NCBI GenBank assembly: GCA_934654625.1 | Contig: CAKUGM010000001.1 | Location: 186,001-250,000, forward strand | Direction of reading: 5' to 3' | Origin: an uncultured Collinsella sp. | GTDB taxonomy: Bacteria > Actinomycetota > Coriobacteriia > Coriobacteriales > Coriobacteriaceae | Length of the DNA stretch: 64,000 nt | Shown here: in pieces, positions 23,913-30,996 of the stretch | Numbering within the stretch: position 1 is the first letter of the stretch | Layout: every line of letters begins with the position of its first letter | The notes under the pieces: model-generated | What the model saw: the letters and a program-made list of their open reading frames with translations, nothing else | Told to the model about the DNA's origin: nothing | Database searches by the model: none | Program-made: the position numbers and the translations under genes

Positions 23913-24368
23913 TCACATCCCTTCCCGTATCATCTCGTTGCCGTCACGGTCCGTGACCAGCCAGTATCCGTATTCGTAGAGGCCCGGATGGTGCGGCCCG
24001 TAGGCCTGCAGCAGCTCCCCGGACCACCACGCCTCCTCGTAGACCTTCGAGCGCCACGCCCACTCGGCCTTGAGCCGCGCCCCGCCGTGGAACCCGTCGT
24101 GGCAGCCCGTGGTGCCGCTGCCGCAGAGGCAGAACAGCGGGCTCCGCAGGTCCCAGGTGCCGCACGGCGTCACCAGGCGGAAGGTCTCGCCCCAGGAGCG
24201 GCGCGCCACGTGGTGCACGCTTCCGGCGCGCCTGCCGCAGACGCAGCATCTGGGAGACAGCGCCTCGTATGCCCTGCCGTGGGTGTAGCGCGCCCCCAGG
24301 TGCGGCTTGCCGTAGAGCTCGGCCCGCTCCTTCGGGTAGCCGCGCAAGATGCCTGCATCGAGGATCAT
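23913..24368 (-). CDS. HNH-like nuclease, 151 aa
   Basis: 151 residues from ATG 24368, overlapping the DnaC-like stop by ATGA. It contains CCVCGRRAGSVHHVARRSWG, then LFCLCGSGTTGCHDGFH, the spacing of HNH nucleases that pair CxxC, HH and CxxxH groups (similar to phage 'recombination protein NinG/HNH' types). Position behind the helicase loader suggests a role in DNA metabolism. Confidence 0.6.
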   Translation of the reverse strand: MILDAGILRGYPKERAELYGKPHLGARYTHGRAYEALSPRCCVCGRRAGSVHHVARRSWGETFRLVTPCGTWDLRSPLFCLCGSGTTGCHDGFHGGARLKAEWAWRSKVYEEAWWSGELLQAYGPHHPGLYEYGYWLVTDRDGNEMIREGM

Positions 24369-25078
24369 CGCAGCCTCCCGTCCGGGCCGTCGAAGTGCAC
24401 GACCCTGGCCCCGCCCCTGAGCCGCGACACGATGGCCTTGGCGGTGTCGGGGTCTCCCTGCTCGGCGAGCCTGCGCACGAGGTCGCTGGGCCTGTACTGC
24501 GTGGTCACCAGCGTGGGCAGCATCGCCGAGTAGCGCTGGTCGATCAGGCTGAACAGGCTGTCGAGCACGAAGCCCGTGGGCCTGCGCTTGCCCAGGTCGT
24601 CCACGATCAGGTAGCGCACCTCGGCGTAGCGCCTGAGCGGGTCGCCGCCCTCGTGGAAGCTGCGCTGGATCTCGTCGAGGATGCGGTACATCGGGGCCAT
24701 GAGCACCGGCCGCCCGCCTCCGGCCAGGCGCTTCGCCACGGCCGCGGCGCACGTGGTCTTGCGCGTCCCCACGTCGCCCCAGAGGTACGCCCACTGGCCG
24801 TTCTTCATGCCGTCGGCGACCTCGGCGGCCAAGGGGTGGTCGAGGCTCATGTAGCGCTCGGGCACGCCGGCGCGCTTCCAGTCGCGCATGGCCTTGTCCT
24901 GAACCGCCTTGCGTGCGGCCTCCGCCTCGGCCCGGCGCTCTTCCTCGCGCTCGGCTTCGGCGCCCGGGCACCCGCACTGCTCGTATCCGCAGAACAGGCG
25001 CCTGGTGCCCAGCTGCGTGTAGCGGGCCTTGAGCACGGCCCCGCAGTGCGGGCACTCAGTCGTAGGCCGAGAATCCAT
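24365..25078 (-). CDS. DnaC-like helicase loader ATPase
   Basis: 237 residues. An N-terminal zinc finger (CPHCG at 9-13, Cys30, Cys35, Cys37) is followed by a long charged helix and an AAA+ core: Walker A GDVGTRKT at 101-108, Walker B YLIVDDLG near 155-162, and a sensor-1 TTQY near 190. The third Gly of Walker A is replaced by Arg106. These proteins load the host replicative helicase on the phage origin. The preceding gene is a likely initiator. Confidence 0.82.
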   Translation of the reverse strand: MDSRPTTECPHCGAVLKARYTQLGTRRLFCGYEQCGCPGAEAEREEERRAEAEAARKAVQDKAMRDWKRAGVPERYMSLDHPLAAEVADGMKNGQWAYLWGDVGTRKTTCAAAVAKRLAGGGRPVLMAPMYRILDEIQRSFHEGGDPLRRYAEVRYLIVDDLGKRRPTGFVLDSLFSLIDQRYSAMLPTLVTTQYRPSDLVRRLAEQGDPDTAKAIVSRLRGGARVVHFDGPDGRLR

Positions 25079-25658
25079 CGTCCGGCACCTCCTTCGCGAT
25101 TCCGTTCCTGGGCTTCGAGGTGCGCAGCCAGTTGCGCACCGTGGCCCTCCAGTCCCTCATGCGCGACCGGCCGACCATCCAGCCCTTCTGGGCGTAGAAG
25201 TCGACGAACCGCTCTGGGTCGAAGTCGAGGGCGGTGAGGTCGAGGCCCTTGTCCGCAGCGAACTGCTTGGCGTATTCGGCGACCTCGGCGGGAGAGGGGG
25301 CGCGGAAACGCGCTGTTTTCCCTCTCTCCTTGTCTCCTTCCTTATCTCTTTCTCTTTCTCTCTCTGGGAGGGGTTCCGTAGGCGCGTCCGAAGCATCGTT
25401 CGCATGGTTGTTCGCATCGACGTTCGTAGGCCCGTTCGTAGGCTTCGAATCGCTGTACCGATTGGCCACGTTTGCGGCGTTCGTCCGGCTCTTCGAAATG
25501 CGCCCCTCGCAGCCCTTGAAAACCTTCATCCCGCTCTTGCTCAAGCCCCTCGGTTCGATGCCTTCGAAGAAGTAATCGAGGAGGGCCGTGTTCACCTTCC
25601 TGCGCTCGGCCTCCGGCAGAAGCGTCGTGAGGTCGTAGAAGGTGCGGTAGAAGTTCAT
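25056..25658 (-). CDS. replication initiation-type protein with DUF6291-like N-terminus
   Basis: 200 residues from ATG 25658 (GAGGAAAAGC upstream; an upstream in-frame GTG at 25685 is less likely). The first 60 residues (MNFYRTFYDLTTLLPEAER...YFFEGIEP) match the short domain found in phage replisome organisers. A low-complexity Asn/Thr and Arg/Glu linker follows, then a C-terminal segment (VDFYAQKGWMVG...DWRATVRNWL) typical of initiators that bind the DnaC-like loader. Origin probably lies within or near this gene. Confidence 0.7.
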   Translation of the reverse strand: MNFYRTFYDLTTLLPEAERRKVNTALLDYFFEGIEPRGLSKSGMKVFKGCEGRISKSRTNAANVANRYSDSKPTNGPTNVDANNHANDASDAPTEPLPERERERDKEGDKERGKTARFRAPSPAEVAEYAKQFAADKGLDLTALDFDPERFVDFYAQKGWMVGRSRMRDWRATVRNWLRTSKPRNGIAKEVPDDGFSAYD

Positions 25659-25712
25659 CCGCTTTTCCTCAGCGATCGTCCTCACCTCCGATTCCTGTTC
25701 GCATGACGGCTC

Positions 25713-26261
25713 CTAGAACGGGATGTCGCCGTCGTAGAGCTCCGGCTGGACCGGCTGCGTCGCATAGGCCTGAGGGGCCGCCTGCGGGGCGGGGGCCGGC
25801 GCCTGGGGCCGCTGCGGGGTCGTCGCGGGCGGGTTCCGGTACGCCTCCTGCGCGGACCACTTGGGCGCGGGCTGCGGCGCATAGACCTGCGGGCGCTCAG
25901 TGACGTATGGCGGGTTGCCCTGCTCCGCGTGCTGGCGGCTGCTCATGAACTCGATCTCGTCCACGATCACCTCAAGCTTGCTGCGGCGCTGGCCGTCCTT
26001 GTCCCAGCTCGAATAGCGCAGCTTGCCCTCGATCGCGACCTTCGTCCCCTTGGAGAGGTAGCGGCTCACGGCCTCGGCGCGGGCGCCGAACATCGTGCAG
26101 TCCACGAAGTTCGGGTAGTCCTCCCACTCGCCCGTCTGCTGGTTCTTGCGGCGGTCGTTCACGGCCACGCCGAACCCGAGCACCTGCATGCCGCCTTGGG
26201 TCGCCCGCAGCTCGGGGTCGCGGGTGAGGTTCCCGCTGATGTTCACTCGGTTGATCGACAT
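25713..26261 (-). CDS. ssb: single-stranded DNA-binding protein
   Basis: 182 residues. The OB-fold is complete: MSINRVNISGNLTRDPELR, FGVAVNDRRKNQQTGEWEDYPNF, ARAEAVSRYLSKGTKVAIEGKL. After residue 115 comes a Pro/Ala/Gln-rich tail ending ELYDGDIPF, the acidic tip that recruits partner proteins. Works with the ERF annealing protein two genes upstream. Confidence 0.95.
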   Translation of the reverse strand: MSINRVNISGNLTRDPELRATQGGMQVLGFGVAVNDRRKNQQTGEWEDYPNFVDCTMFGARAEAVSRYLSKGTKVAIEGKLRYSSWDKDGQRRSKLEVIVDEIEFMSSRQHAEQGNPPYVTERPQVYAPQPAPKWSAQEAYRNPPATTPQRPQAPAPAPQAAPQAYATQPVQPELYDGDIPF

Positions 26262-26609
26262 CTAGTAACTCCCTTCGCCCGTCCCGTTCGACCAGGTGCG
26301 CTTCATGTCCTCGTCGACGGTTCGGATCTTGAGCTTGTACACGTTTATCGCCTCTTGGCTCGCCTTGTAGAGCGCCTCGGAGCAGTCCCTGCGCTGCTTC
26401 AGCTCGGCTATGTCCTCCCGGCCTCGGCAGAGGTCGCTTATCACCGTCACGGGCGTCCCCTTGGACCGCTCCTCGAGGATCGCGACGCGCAGCGCCTTGC
26501 GGTACTCGGCCTCGTTCTCGGCGTACTGGCTCCCGCTGTTGCGCAGCGCCTGGAGCTCGTCCATGAGCCTGTCGAACAGCTGCATGCGCTCGGCGTAGAG
26601 GTCCTGCAT
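26262..26609 (-). CDS. hypothetical early phage protein, 115 aa
   Basis: 115 residues, almost wholly helical and charged (MQDLYAERMQLFDRLMDELQALRNSGSQYAE), with a central GTPVTVISDLCRGRED. Similar helical proteins occur between ERF and SSB in gut prophages, but no function is known. Its stop is adjacent to the SSB start. Confidence 0.65.
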   Translation of the reverse strand: MQDLYAERMQLFDRLMDELQALRNSGSQYAENEAEYRKALRVAILEERSKGTPVTVISDLCRGREDIAELKQRRDCSEALYKASQEAINVYKLKIRTVDEDMKRTWSNGTGEGSY

Positions 26610-26612
26610 GGC

Positions 26613-27173
26613 CTACACGACCTGCCACGCGGGGGACGGGCAGCAGCCGGGATTGGCCTTGAACTGCTCGTAATGCTGGCGGCTCTCGAAGGTGTAGGAG
26701 GTGCCGCAGCTCCTACACTTCGCCACGAACTGCCCGAACTCGGGCGGCTCCTTCTCGGGCTTGCCGCTCAAGCTGTCCGGGTCGCTCGTGCCGTCGATAG
26801 CGAATGCGCCGCACAGGGCGTACTTGCGGGCGTAGCTCGATGCGCTGCCGGTGACCTGCGCCATGTTCATGCCCGTCTGCTGGTCAGGCTCGTGGGCGTA
26901 GCCGCAGACCTCAAGCGTCCCGTCCTCGCCGTCCACGAAGAACAGGCGGCACGTGCTCTTGACGTAGTAGCGCTCGCCGATCTGCTCGATGCTGTCATTC
27001 ATCGTGTAGGCGATTCCAGCCTCCTTGCACGGCTCCTTGAGCGCCGCCACGATGTCCTCCATGCTGCGATAGTTGAACTTGCCGTGCGCGTTGTACCGCG
27101 CCTTCGGGACCACCACGGAAAGCTGCACCTTGGCTACCGCTTCCTCGATGGTCATGTGCTTTTCCTCTGCCAT
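26613..27173 (-). CDS. ERF-family single-strand annealing protein
   Basis: 186 residues. The core (NAHGKFNYRSMEDIVAALKE, TCRLFFVDGEDGTLEV, NMAQVTGSASSYARKYALCGAFAID) is the ERF signature, ending with a short zinc-binding tail (CRSCGTSYTFESR...CC). ERF proteins anneal complementary strands and circularise or recombine the phage genome. Neighbours SSB and DUF1351-like protein complete a typical recombination module. Confidence 0.9.
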   Translation of the reverse strand: MAEEKHMTIEEAVAKVQLSVVVPKARYNAHGKFNYRSMEDIVAALKEPCKEAGIAYTMNDSIEQIGERYYVKSTCRLFFVDGEDGTLEVCGYAHEPDQQTGMNMAQVTGSASSYARKYALCGAFAIDGTSDPDSLSGKPEKEPPEFGQFVAKCRSCGTSYTFESRQHYEQFKANPGCCPSPAWQVV

Positions 27174-27176
27174 CGT

Positions 27177-28172
27177 CTACTCCGTCCTCGCTGCCACCTG
27201 GGCGGGCGTGCCCAGGCGGATGCTTCCGGTGATTCCCTGCGCCTTGAGCAGGGATGCGAGCGCCTGCATCTGCGAGCGCGTGGCGCTCGGCACGACGACC
27301 GTCCACGCCTCCAAAGGCTCCGCGACGGGAGCGGGCATAGGCGTCGGCATGGGGGCGGGCATGGGGGCCGGCGCGGGCATCGGCTCAGGCTCCGCGACCG
27401 GCGCGGGCTCTGGTTCTGGTTCCGGCCCGGGTTCGGGCATCGGCTCGGGTTCGGGCATCGGCTCAGGCTCGGGCGCCATGGCGGCCTTCAGCTCGGCGAT
27501 GCGCCGGTCCTCCTCGTCGGCCGAGCGAGCCGCGCTCAAGGCAGCGCCCAGGTCGAGCGTGCGGAAGAACTCGCGTTCCGCGTCGGCGTAGTGGGCCATC
27601 GTCTCCTGCTGCGCCTTGAGCGTTTCCCAGTCGCGTGCCACGTCCGAGACCTTGGCCTCAAGCGCCTGCTGCGCCTTGATCTCGCCGAAGGTCTTGTTGA
27701 GCCACTGCGCCTCGTGCAGGCGCTCGTACGGCACCACGGGCACCAGAAGCCCCGCGAACTCCTCGTAGTGCTGCTGGAGCCGCGAGTAGAGCGCGTCCTT
27801 GCGCGCCTGCTCGGCCTCGTCCAGCTGCGCCTTGATGGCATCCGAGGACTCGTCGATGATCGCGGTGATCTGCCTGCAGCGCCTCTCGAAGGCGTCGAGC
27901 GGCTTGTTGTACTCGCGCTTCACGGCCTTGCGGCGCTCGTCGATCTCCTTCTTGAGGCCGTTGAGGTAGCCGCGGTCGTGCTTGGCCTCTGCGATGTTCT
28001 CCTTCTTTGTGAGGTCGTAGGTAGCGCCCTCGTAGGCCTCCACGGTCTTGCGCACGTGGGCTTCGAGCGCGTCGAAGTTCGCCTCGATGACTGAGGGCTT
28101 GTATGCTACCGTCAGGCTGGAGGCGTCCTGCTCCTCGATGACCTCGGCCACGACGTTCTCGGCATCCGCCAT
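27177..28172 (-). CDS. DUF1351-type recombination-associated protein
   Basis: 331 residues. The first 220 are long helices (YDLTKKENIAEAKHDRGYLNGLKKEIDERRK) matching DUF1351, often found beside phage recombinases. Residues about 235-285 are a P-E-P-M / P-A-P-M repeat tract, and the end (MQALASLLKAQGITGSI) is a small extra domain. Role is structural or regulatory in recombination; no catalytic motif is seen. Confidence 0.75.
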   Translation of the reverse strand: MADAENVVAEVIEEQDASSLTVAYKPSVIEANFDALEAHVRKTVEAYEGATYDLTKKENIAEAKHDRGYLNGLKKEIDERRKAVKREYNKPLDAFERRCRQITAIIDESSDAIKAQLDEAEQARKDALYSRLQQHYEEFAGLLVPVVPYERLHEAQWLNKTFGEIKAQQALEAKVSDVARDWETLKAQQETMAHYADAEREFFRTLDLGAALSAARSADEEDRRIAELKAAMAPEPEPMPEPEPMPEPGPEPEPEPAPVAEPEPMPAPAPMPAPMPTPMPAPVAEPLEAWTVVVPSATRSQMQALASLLKAQGITGSIRLGTPAQVAARTE

Positions 28173-28382
28173 CTACTTCACCTCCCCGTCGGAATTGACG
28201 AAGACGATCTGCGGCTGCGTCTCGACGATGCTGAGGAAGACGTCCTTCCCGCTCATACGGACGATGTCGAATGCGTTCTCGTCCTCCGTCATGATCTCGA
28301 ACTGGAGGGACGTCGTCACGCCCTTCACGTTGGCCTGCTTGAACACGGCCCTGATCTCAGTCGGAATATTTGTAGTTGTCAT
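28173..28382 (-). CDS. small early phage protein, 69 aa
   Basis: 69 residues (MTTTNIPTEIRAVFKQANVKG), predicted beta-helix mix, no motif I can name. It is 0 nt from the next start and overlaps the nuclease gene by 26 nt. Confidence 0.55.
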   Translation of the reverse strand: MTTTNIPTEIRAVFKQANVKGVTTSLQFEIMTEDENAFDIVRMSGKDVFLSIVETQPQIVFVNSDGEVK

Positions 28383-28752
28383 TGCGTTTCTCCTTGCCTG
28401 CGCCCGCGAGCATCGCCGCGAACGTCTCCAATGTCATGGTCACGAACTGCTCTCCCGGGATGGCGGTCCCGCGGCGCTTCCAGACGACCACGCCGTAGTC
28501 CGCCCCGCGGTTCCTGCGCTCGGCCTCGGCTTCGCGAAGCCACTTCGGCAGCTCGTGCCTTCCCTGGTAGTCCTTGCACTCGATCGCGATGCCGCGCCCG
28601 GCCATCGACACGCCGCGGATGTCGCCCGTGTCCCTCGAGCCGGTCTTGACCTGCCTGTCGATGTCGCCACCGAGCCTCTCGGCGAGGTAGTCGGCGACCA
28701 GGCGCTCGAACCTCGTGCCCGCGTCCTTGGCGGTCCTCCTGTTCCTACTCAT
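28357..28752 (-). CDS. PD-(D/E)XK nuclease, Holliday junction resolvase-like
   Basis: 131 residues. The pattern E15/E-x-L...GDIRGVSMAGRGIAIECKDYQG gives the Asp and E-x-K of the PD-(D/E)XK fold (Asp near 45, Glu-Cys-Lys near 58-60), then a YGVVVWKRRG strand. This short form is common for phage Holliday junction resolvases or RecU/VRR-like nucleases. It would resolve the products of ERF recombination. Confidence 0.75.
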   Translation of the reverse strand: MSRNRRTAKDAGTRFERLVADYLAERLGGDIDRQVKTGSRDTGDIRGVSMAGRGIAIECKDYQGRHELPKWLREAEAERRNRGADYGVVVWKRRGTAIPGEQFVTMTLETFAAMLAGAGKEKRNDNYKYSD

Positions 28753-29083
28753 CGCAGAACCCGTCGCTCTTGGAGCGGTGCTTGTTGAACGCGTCCTTGA
28801 GGTGCGGGTAGCGCGCCTCCATGATCCGGGCGAGGCTCGGCGCGAGGCCGTTCTTCACGCCCACGTGCAGCTCGTTGCGCACCATGTGGATGAGGTAGTT
28901 GATCGAGACGTAGCCCTTGCGGTTGAGCCTCGTGGCCTGCTCGACCATGAAGTCCCAGGCGCGGGGGTGTTCGTCGATCCACGCGCGCGCCTCGGCCATG
29001 TCCTGCTCGCCAGCGGAACCGAGGCCGGATATCTCGAGCTGGTTGCTCATCGGCCTTTGGCGGTACATCTCGTCGTTACGCAT
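28745..29083 (-). CDS. hypothetical early phage protein, 112 aa
   Basis: 112 residues (or 101 from a second Met at 29050, which has AAAGG upstream). The body (ARAWIDEHPRAWDFMVEQATRL, INYLIHMVRNELHVG, PSLARIMEARYPHLKDAF) resembles a widespread phage and plasmid protein of unknown role with two helical halves. It lies just before the resolvase gene with an 8-nt overlap. Confidence 0.6.
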   Translation of the reverse strand: MRNDEMYRQRPMSNQLEISGLGSAGEQDMAEARAWIDEHPRAWDFMVEQATRLNRKGYVSINYLIHMVRNELHVGVKNGLAPSLARIMEARYPHLKDAFNKHRSKSDGFCDE

Positions 29084-29146
29084 TGGGCACTCGCTTTCTT
29101 TTTGCGTTGCATTTCCGTTCTCCTTTCGGTGTTTTCGCAGGTCGGG

Positions 29147-29521
29147 TTAACCGTGGCTTTTTCCGTGGCTATTTTTCTTCTTCTTGGCCCGGCTCTTCGC
29201 GCTGTAGAAGCACTGGCGCGTGCGGTTGTTCCTGGCCTCCCTTGAGGCCTCTTCCTTCATGGCCTCCGCTTGCTCGGCCAGGTCCGCCATGTGAAGCTCC
29301 TTCGTGCACTCGATGCACCAGCCGTTGACGCGGTTCAGCGGGCGGAACGTCCACCGGCCGCAATGCGGGCACTGCCTGCGCCTGCGCAGCGATATGCCGC
29401 ACTTCCGCGCCTGCCACTCGACTGAATCGACCGACCGGCCCAGGGCCTTGGCGACCGCCGCCGCCCCTTCGCCCGAGTGCTCTTCGAGGTACCGAAGCTC
29501 ACGTGTAGACCACTGCCTCAC
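29147..29521 (-). CDS. SANT/Myb-like DNA-binding protein with zinc finger, 124 aa
   Basis: Starts at GTG 29521 with GGAAGGC upstream. The first 50 residues (MRQWSTRELRYLEEHSGEG...GRSVDSVEWQARKCG) are a Myb/SANT-type helix-turn-helix; CPHCGRWTF and C-I-E-C form a zinc finger; the C-terminus is very basic (KSRAKKKKN). A probable early DNA-binding regulator. Confidence 0.65.
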   Translation of the reverse strand: MRQWSTRELRYLEEHSGEGAAAVAKALGRSVDSVEWQARKCGISLRRRRQCPHCGRWTFRPLNRVNGWCIECTKELHMADLAEQAEAMKEEASREARNNRTRQCFYSAKSRAKKKKNSHGKSHG

Positions 29522-29543
29522 GCCTTCCGCGCCTCCCTTCCCG

Positions 29544-29693
29544 TCACAGCCCCCACAGCACGGCCGCCGCGAGCGCCGCGGCCACGGCCAGCGCCGTGAG
29601 CGCGCCCCAGGCGAAGCCCGAGGCGAAGATGCGCCGCTCCCTCGCCAGCCTCACGTCCGAGGGCAGCGCGTAGTGCCTTCCCCGATCTCTCAA
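29544..29693 (-). CDS. small membrane protein, 49 aa
   Basis: Probable TTG start at 29693 (LRDRGRHYALPSD...), with GGGGG upstream. The C-terminal 25 residues are a clear transmembrane helix (ASGFAWGALTALAVAAALA) ending near the stop. The start codon is uncertain. Follows another short membrane protein. Confidence 0.45.
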   Translation of the reverse strand: MRDRGRHYALPSDVRLARERRIFASGFAWGALTALAVAAALAAAVLWGL

Positions 29694-29703
29694 ACCGAAC
29701 CCC

Positions 29704-29823
29704 CTAGCAGCGCCCCAGCGCCCTCGCGACGGCGATGACCGCCATCTCGAACAGCTGGATGCCAGCCATGAGGAGGCCACCCGAGGCGAGCAGGATCAGG
29801 CCGCGCAGCGCTCTCTCATCCAT
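29704..29823 (-). CDS. small membrane protein, 39 aa
   Basis: ATG 29823 with GGAGGTGGACAG upstream, an excellent ribosome binding site. The 39 residues (MDERALRGLILLASGGLLMA...) make one hydrophobic helix at about 7-22 and a second amphipathic one ending in GRC. Function unknown; could act in superinfection exclusion or host membrane take-over. Confidence 0.55.
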   Translation of the reverse strand: MDERALRGLILLASGGLLMAGIQLFEMAVIAVARALGRC

Positions 29824-29836
29824 CTGTCCACCTCCA

Positions 29837-30082
29837 TCACGCCGTCTCCCTTCTCCTCATGTATTCCGGTATCGCGGACGTCCTTATGAGCGTCTTCGAC
29901 CTCCCGACCCGCATCTGCGGGATGGGGTCGGCGCGGCTCCTCACGTACTCGTACATGAGGTCGCGCCCGATCCCCGCGAGCTTGGCGGCCTGCTCCACGG
30001 TCACGTAGAGCGGCAGCTCGAGCGGAACGGGCCAGTTTCCAGTCTTGACGCCGTGCGACGGCTCCGCATCTATGTCGGCCAT
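29837..30082 (-). CDS. excisionase-like MerR/HTH_17 DNA-binding protein
   Basis: 81 residues. The core (LYVTVEQAAKLAGIGRDLMYEYVRSRADPIPQMRVGR-type layout) is the winged helix-turn-helix of HTH_17 / excisionase proteins, with S-K-T-L-I-R-T as the wing. Such proteins control integrase direction or bind early operators. It lies in the early minus-strand operon. Confidence 0.72.
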   Translation of the reverse strand: MADIDAEPSHGVKTGNWPVPLELPLYVTVEQAAKLAGIGRDLMYEYVRSRADPIPQMRVGRSKTLIRTSAIPEYMRRRETA

Positions 30083-30248
30083 CTCGGCCCCCTCTCGGAA
30101 ATCTCACGCATGGTCGAGAATGCCGGCCATGGACGGAAGCAGTGGACATAAAAGGCCGTTGAAGGTGATCGTGGAGACGCGCAAGAGGAGCTACCTCATC
30201 GTGGTGCTGCGCGTCGTGGCGGTCACCGTCGCCTGCTGGTACGCCGCC

Positions 30249-30389
30249 CTACTGCCGATGCCGCTTGCGCTCATCGTCACGATTGCGCTGAATGTCCTTA
30301 ACGCGCTCGCCGAGTAGGTTCACCTGAAGCGATATGCCGAACAGGCCAACGAACAGCGCCCAGAACTGCCAATCTTGCAGCATCTTCAT
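30249..30389 (-). CDS. small membrane protein, 46 aa
   Basis: ATG 30389 or 30383; GGGGAGGTG upstream fits either. The product has an N-terminal transmembrane helix (MKMLQDWQFWALFVGLFGIS) and a charged cytoplasmic tail full of Arg, Asp and Lys. Unknown role. It competes with a plus-strand hydrophobic frame at 30130-30317, rejected for want of a ribosome binding site. The stretch 30083-30248 holds no other supported gene. Confidence 0.5.
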   Translation of the reverse strand: MKMLQDWQFWALFVGLFGISLQVNLLGERVKDIQRNRDDERKRHRQ

Positions 30390-30461
30390 CACCTCCCCTC
30401 CACCGGTCAGCGTGCTATCGCCTTGCCGATGCGCCGCTGTGCTATTCGATGGGCTCCTCCC

Positions 30462-30671
30462 TCACAGCCGGTCGCTGGACGCGACGTCGCGCATGAGCGC
30501 GCGCAGCGAGTCGCCCGTCACGCACACCCGCGCGTCGTCGATGCGGACGAACTCCCCGCCGTCGTTGATGTAGTAGGAGAGCGGCTGCTCGCGCAGCCAG
30601 TCGTACCTGCCGCCGCCGAACTCGGCGAGCGCCGCGCTCAGGGCGCGGACGAATCCCTCTTTGTCTTCCAT
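30462..30671 (-). CDS. hypothetical early phage protein, 69 aa
   Basis: ATG 30671 preceded by AAGGAGGAACCC. 69 acidic residues (MEDKEGFVRALSAALAEFGGG) with a short beta hairpin (YYINDGGEFVRIDDARVCV). No known family. It is the second gene of the minus-strand early operon after the cro-like gene. Confidence 0.6.
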   Translation of the reverse strand: MEDKEGFVRALSAALAEFGGGRYDWLREQPLSYYINDGGEFVRIDDARVCVTGDSLRALMRDVASSDRL

Positions 30672-30696
30672 GGGTTCCTCCTTGCGGCCTATAGGT

Positions 30697-30891
30697 TTAA
30701 CTATCGCTCAAAGGGAAAAAAATATCGCGCACATCAACCTTGAAAAGAGCGGCAAGCCGACGAGCATCATCAAGCGTGATGTCACCAGGGTTTTTCTCCA
30801 TTTTCGCGTATGTGATTCGAGAAACACCGAGGTAATCAGCTACGTTCTGCTGTGTATAACGCTCTTTCTTTCGCGCTTCGATTAACTCCAT
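30697..30891 (-). CDS. Cro-like XRE-family regulator, 64 aa
   Basis: Starts at ATG 30891, with GAGAGGAGGTG ideally placed. The 64 residues hold one XRE helix-turn-helix (YTQQNVADYLGVSRITYAKME) and a short C-terminal part (LAALFKVDVRDIFF). Divergent from the CI-like repressor gene across a shared operator region, it is the natural Cro/anti-repressor of the genetic switch. Its own promoter is at 30944-30916. Confidence 0.85.
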   Translation of the reverse strand: MELIEARKKERYTQQNVADYLGVSRITYAKMEKNPGDITLDDARRLAALFKVDVRDIFFPLSDS

Positions 30892-30915
30892 CTGCACCTC
30901 CTCTCGATGTCTAGA

Positions 30916-30935
30916 ACTATAGTCAAACATATAGT
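30916..30935. promoter_or_regulatory. operator: inverted repeat ACTATA-N8-TATAGT
   Basis: Exact 6-bp arms with an 8-bp spacer in the region shared by the divergent cro-like and CI-like genes. It covers the -10 box of the minus-strand promoter. Likely site for CI or Cro binding. Confidence 0.65.
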
Positions 30936-30944
30936 GTATGTAAA
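30916..30944 (-). promoter_or_regulatory. promoter of the cro-like early operon
   Basis: On the minus strand TTTACA (30944-30939) and TATAGT (30921-30916) are separated by exactly 17 nt. Transcription would start about 18 nt before the cro-like ATG. The -10 box is one arm of the operator at 30916-30935, so repressor binding would block it. Confidence 0.75.
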
Positions 30945-30945
30945 G

Positions 30946-30975
30946 AAACTTTTTCTTATAATGTAGAAAAAGTTT
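30946..30975. promoter_or_regulatory. operator over CI-like promoter: 10-bp inverted repeat around TATAAT
   Basis: AAACTTTTTC (30946-30955) and GAAAAAGTTT (30966-30975) are perfect complements spaced by TTATAATGTA, which contains a consensus TATAAT (30957-30962) for the plus-strand repressor gene. No good -35 is seen, so this promoter may need activation. Binding here would control the repressor's own synthesis. Confidence 0.65.
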
Positions 30976-30996
30976 AACAACTGAGAGGTTCACAAG

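Noticed and set aside
25929-28094. 721-codon plus-strand frame through the SSB-ERF-DUF1351 region
   Set aside because: It is antisense to four well-supported minus-strand genes; composition is a Leu/Arg/His artefact of GC-rich DNA.
30130-30317. 62-aa hydrophobic plus-strand frame
   Set aside because: No ribosome binding site before ATG 30130, and it conflicts with the minus-strand 46-aa membrane gene, which has GGGGAGGTG.
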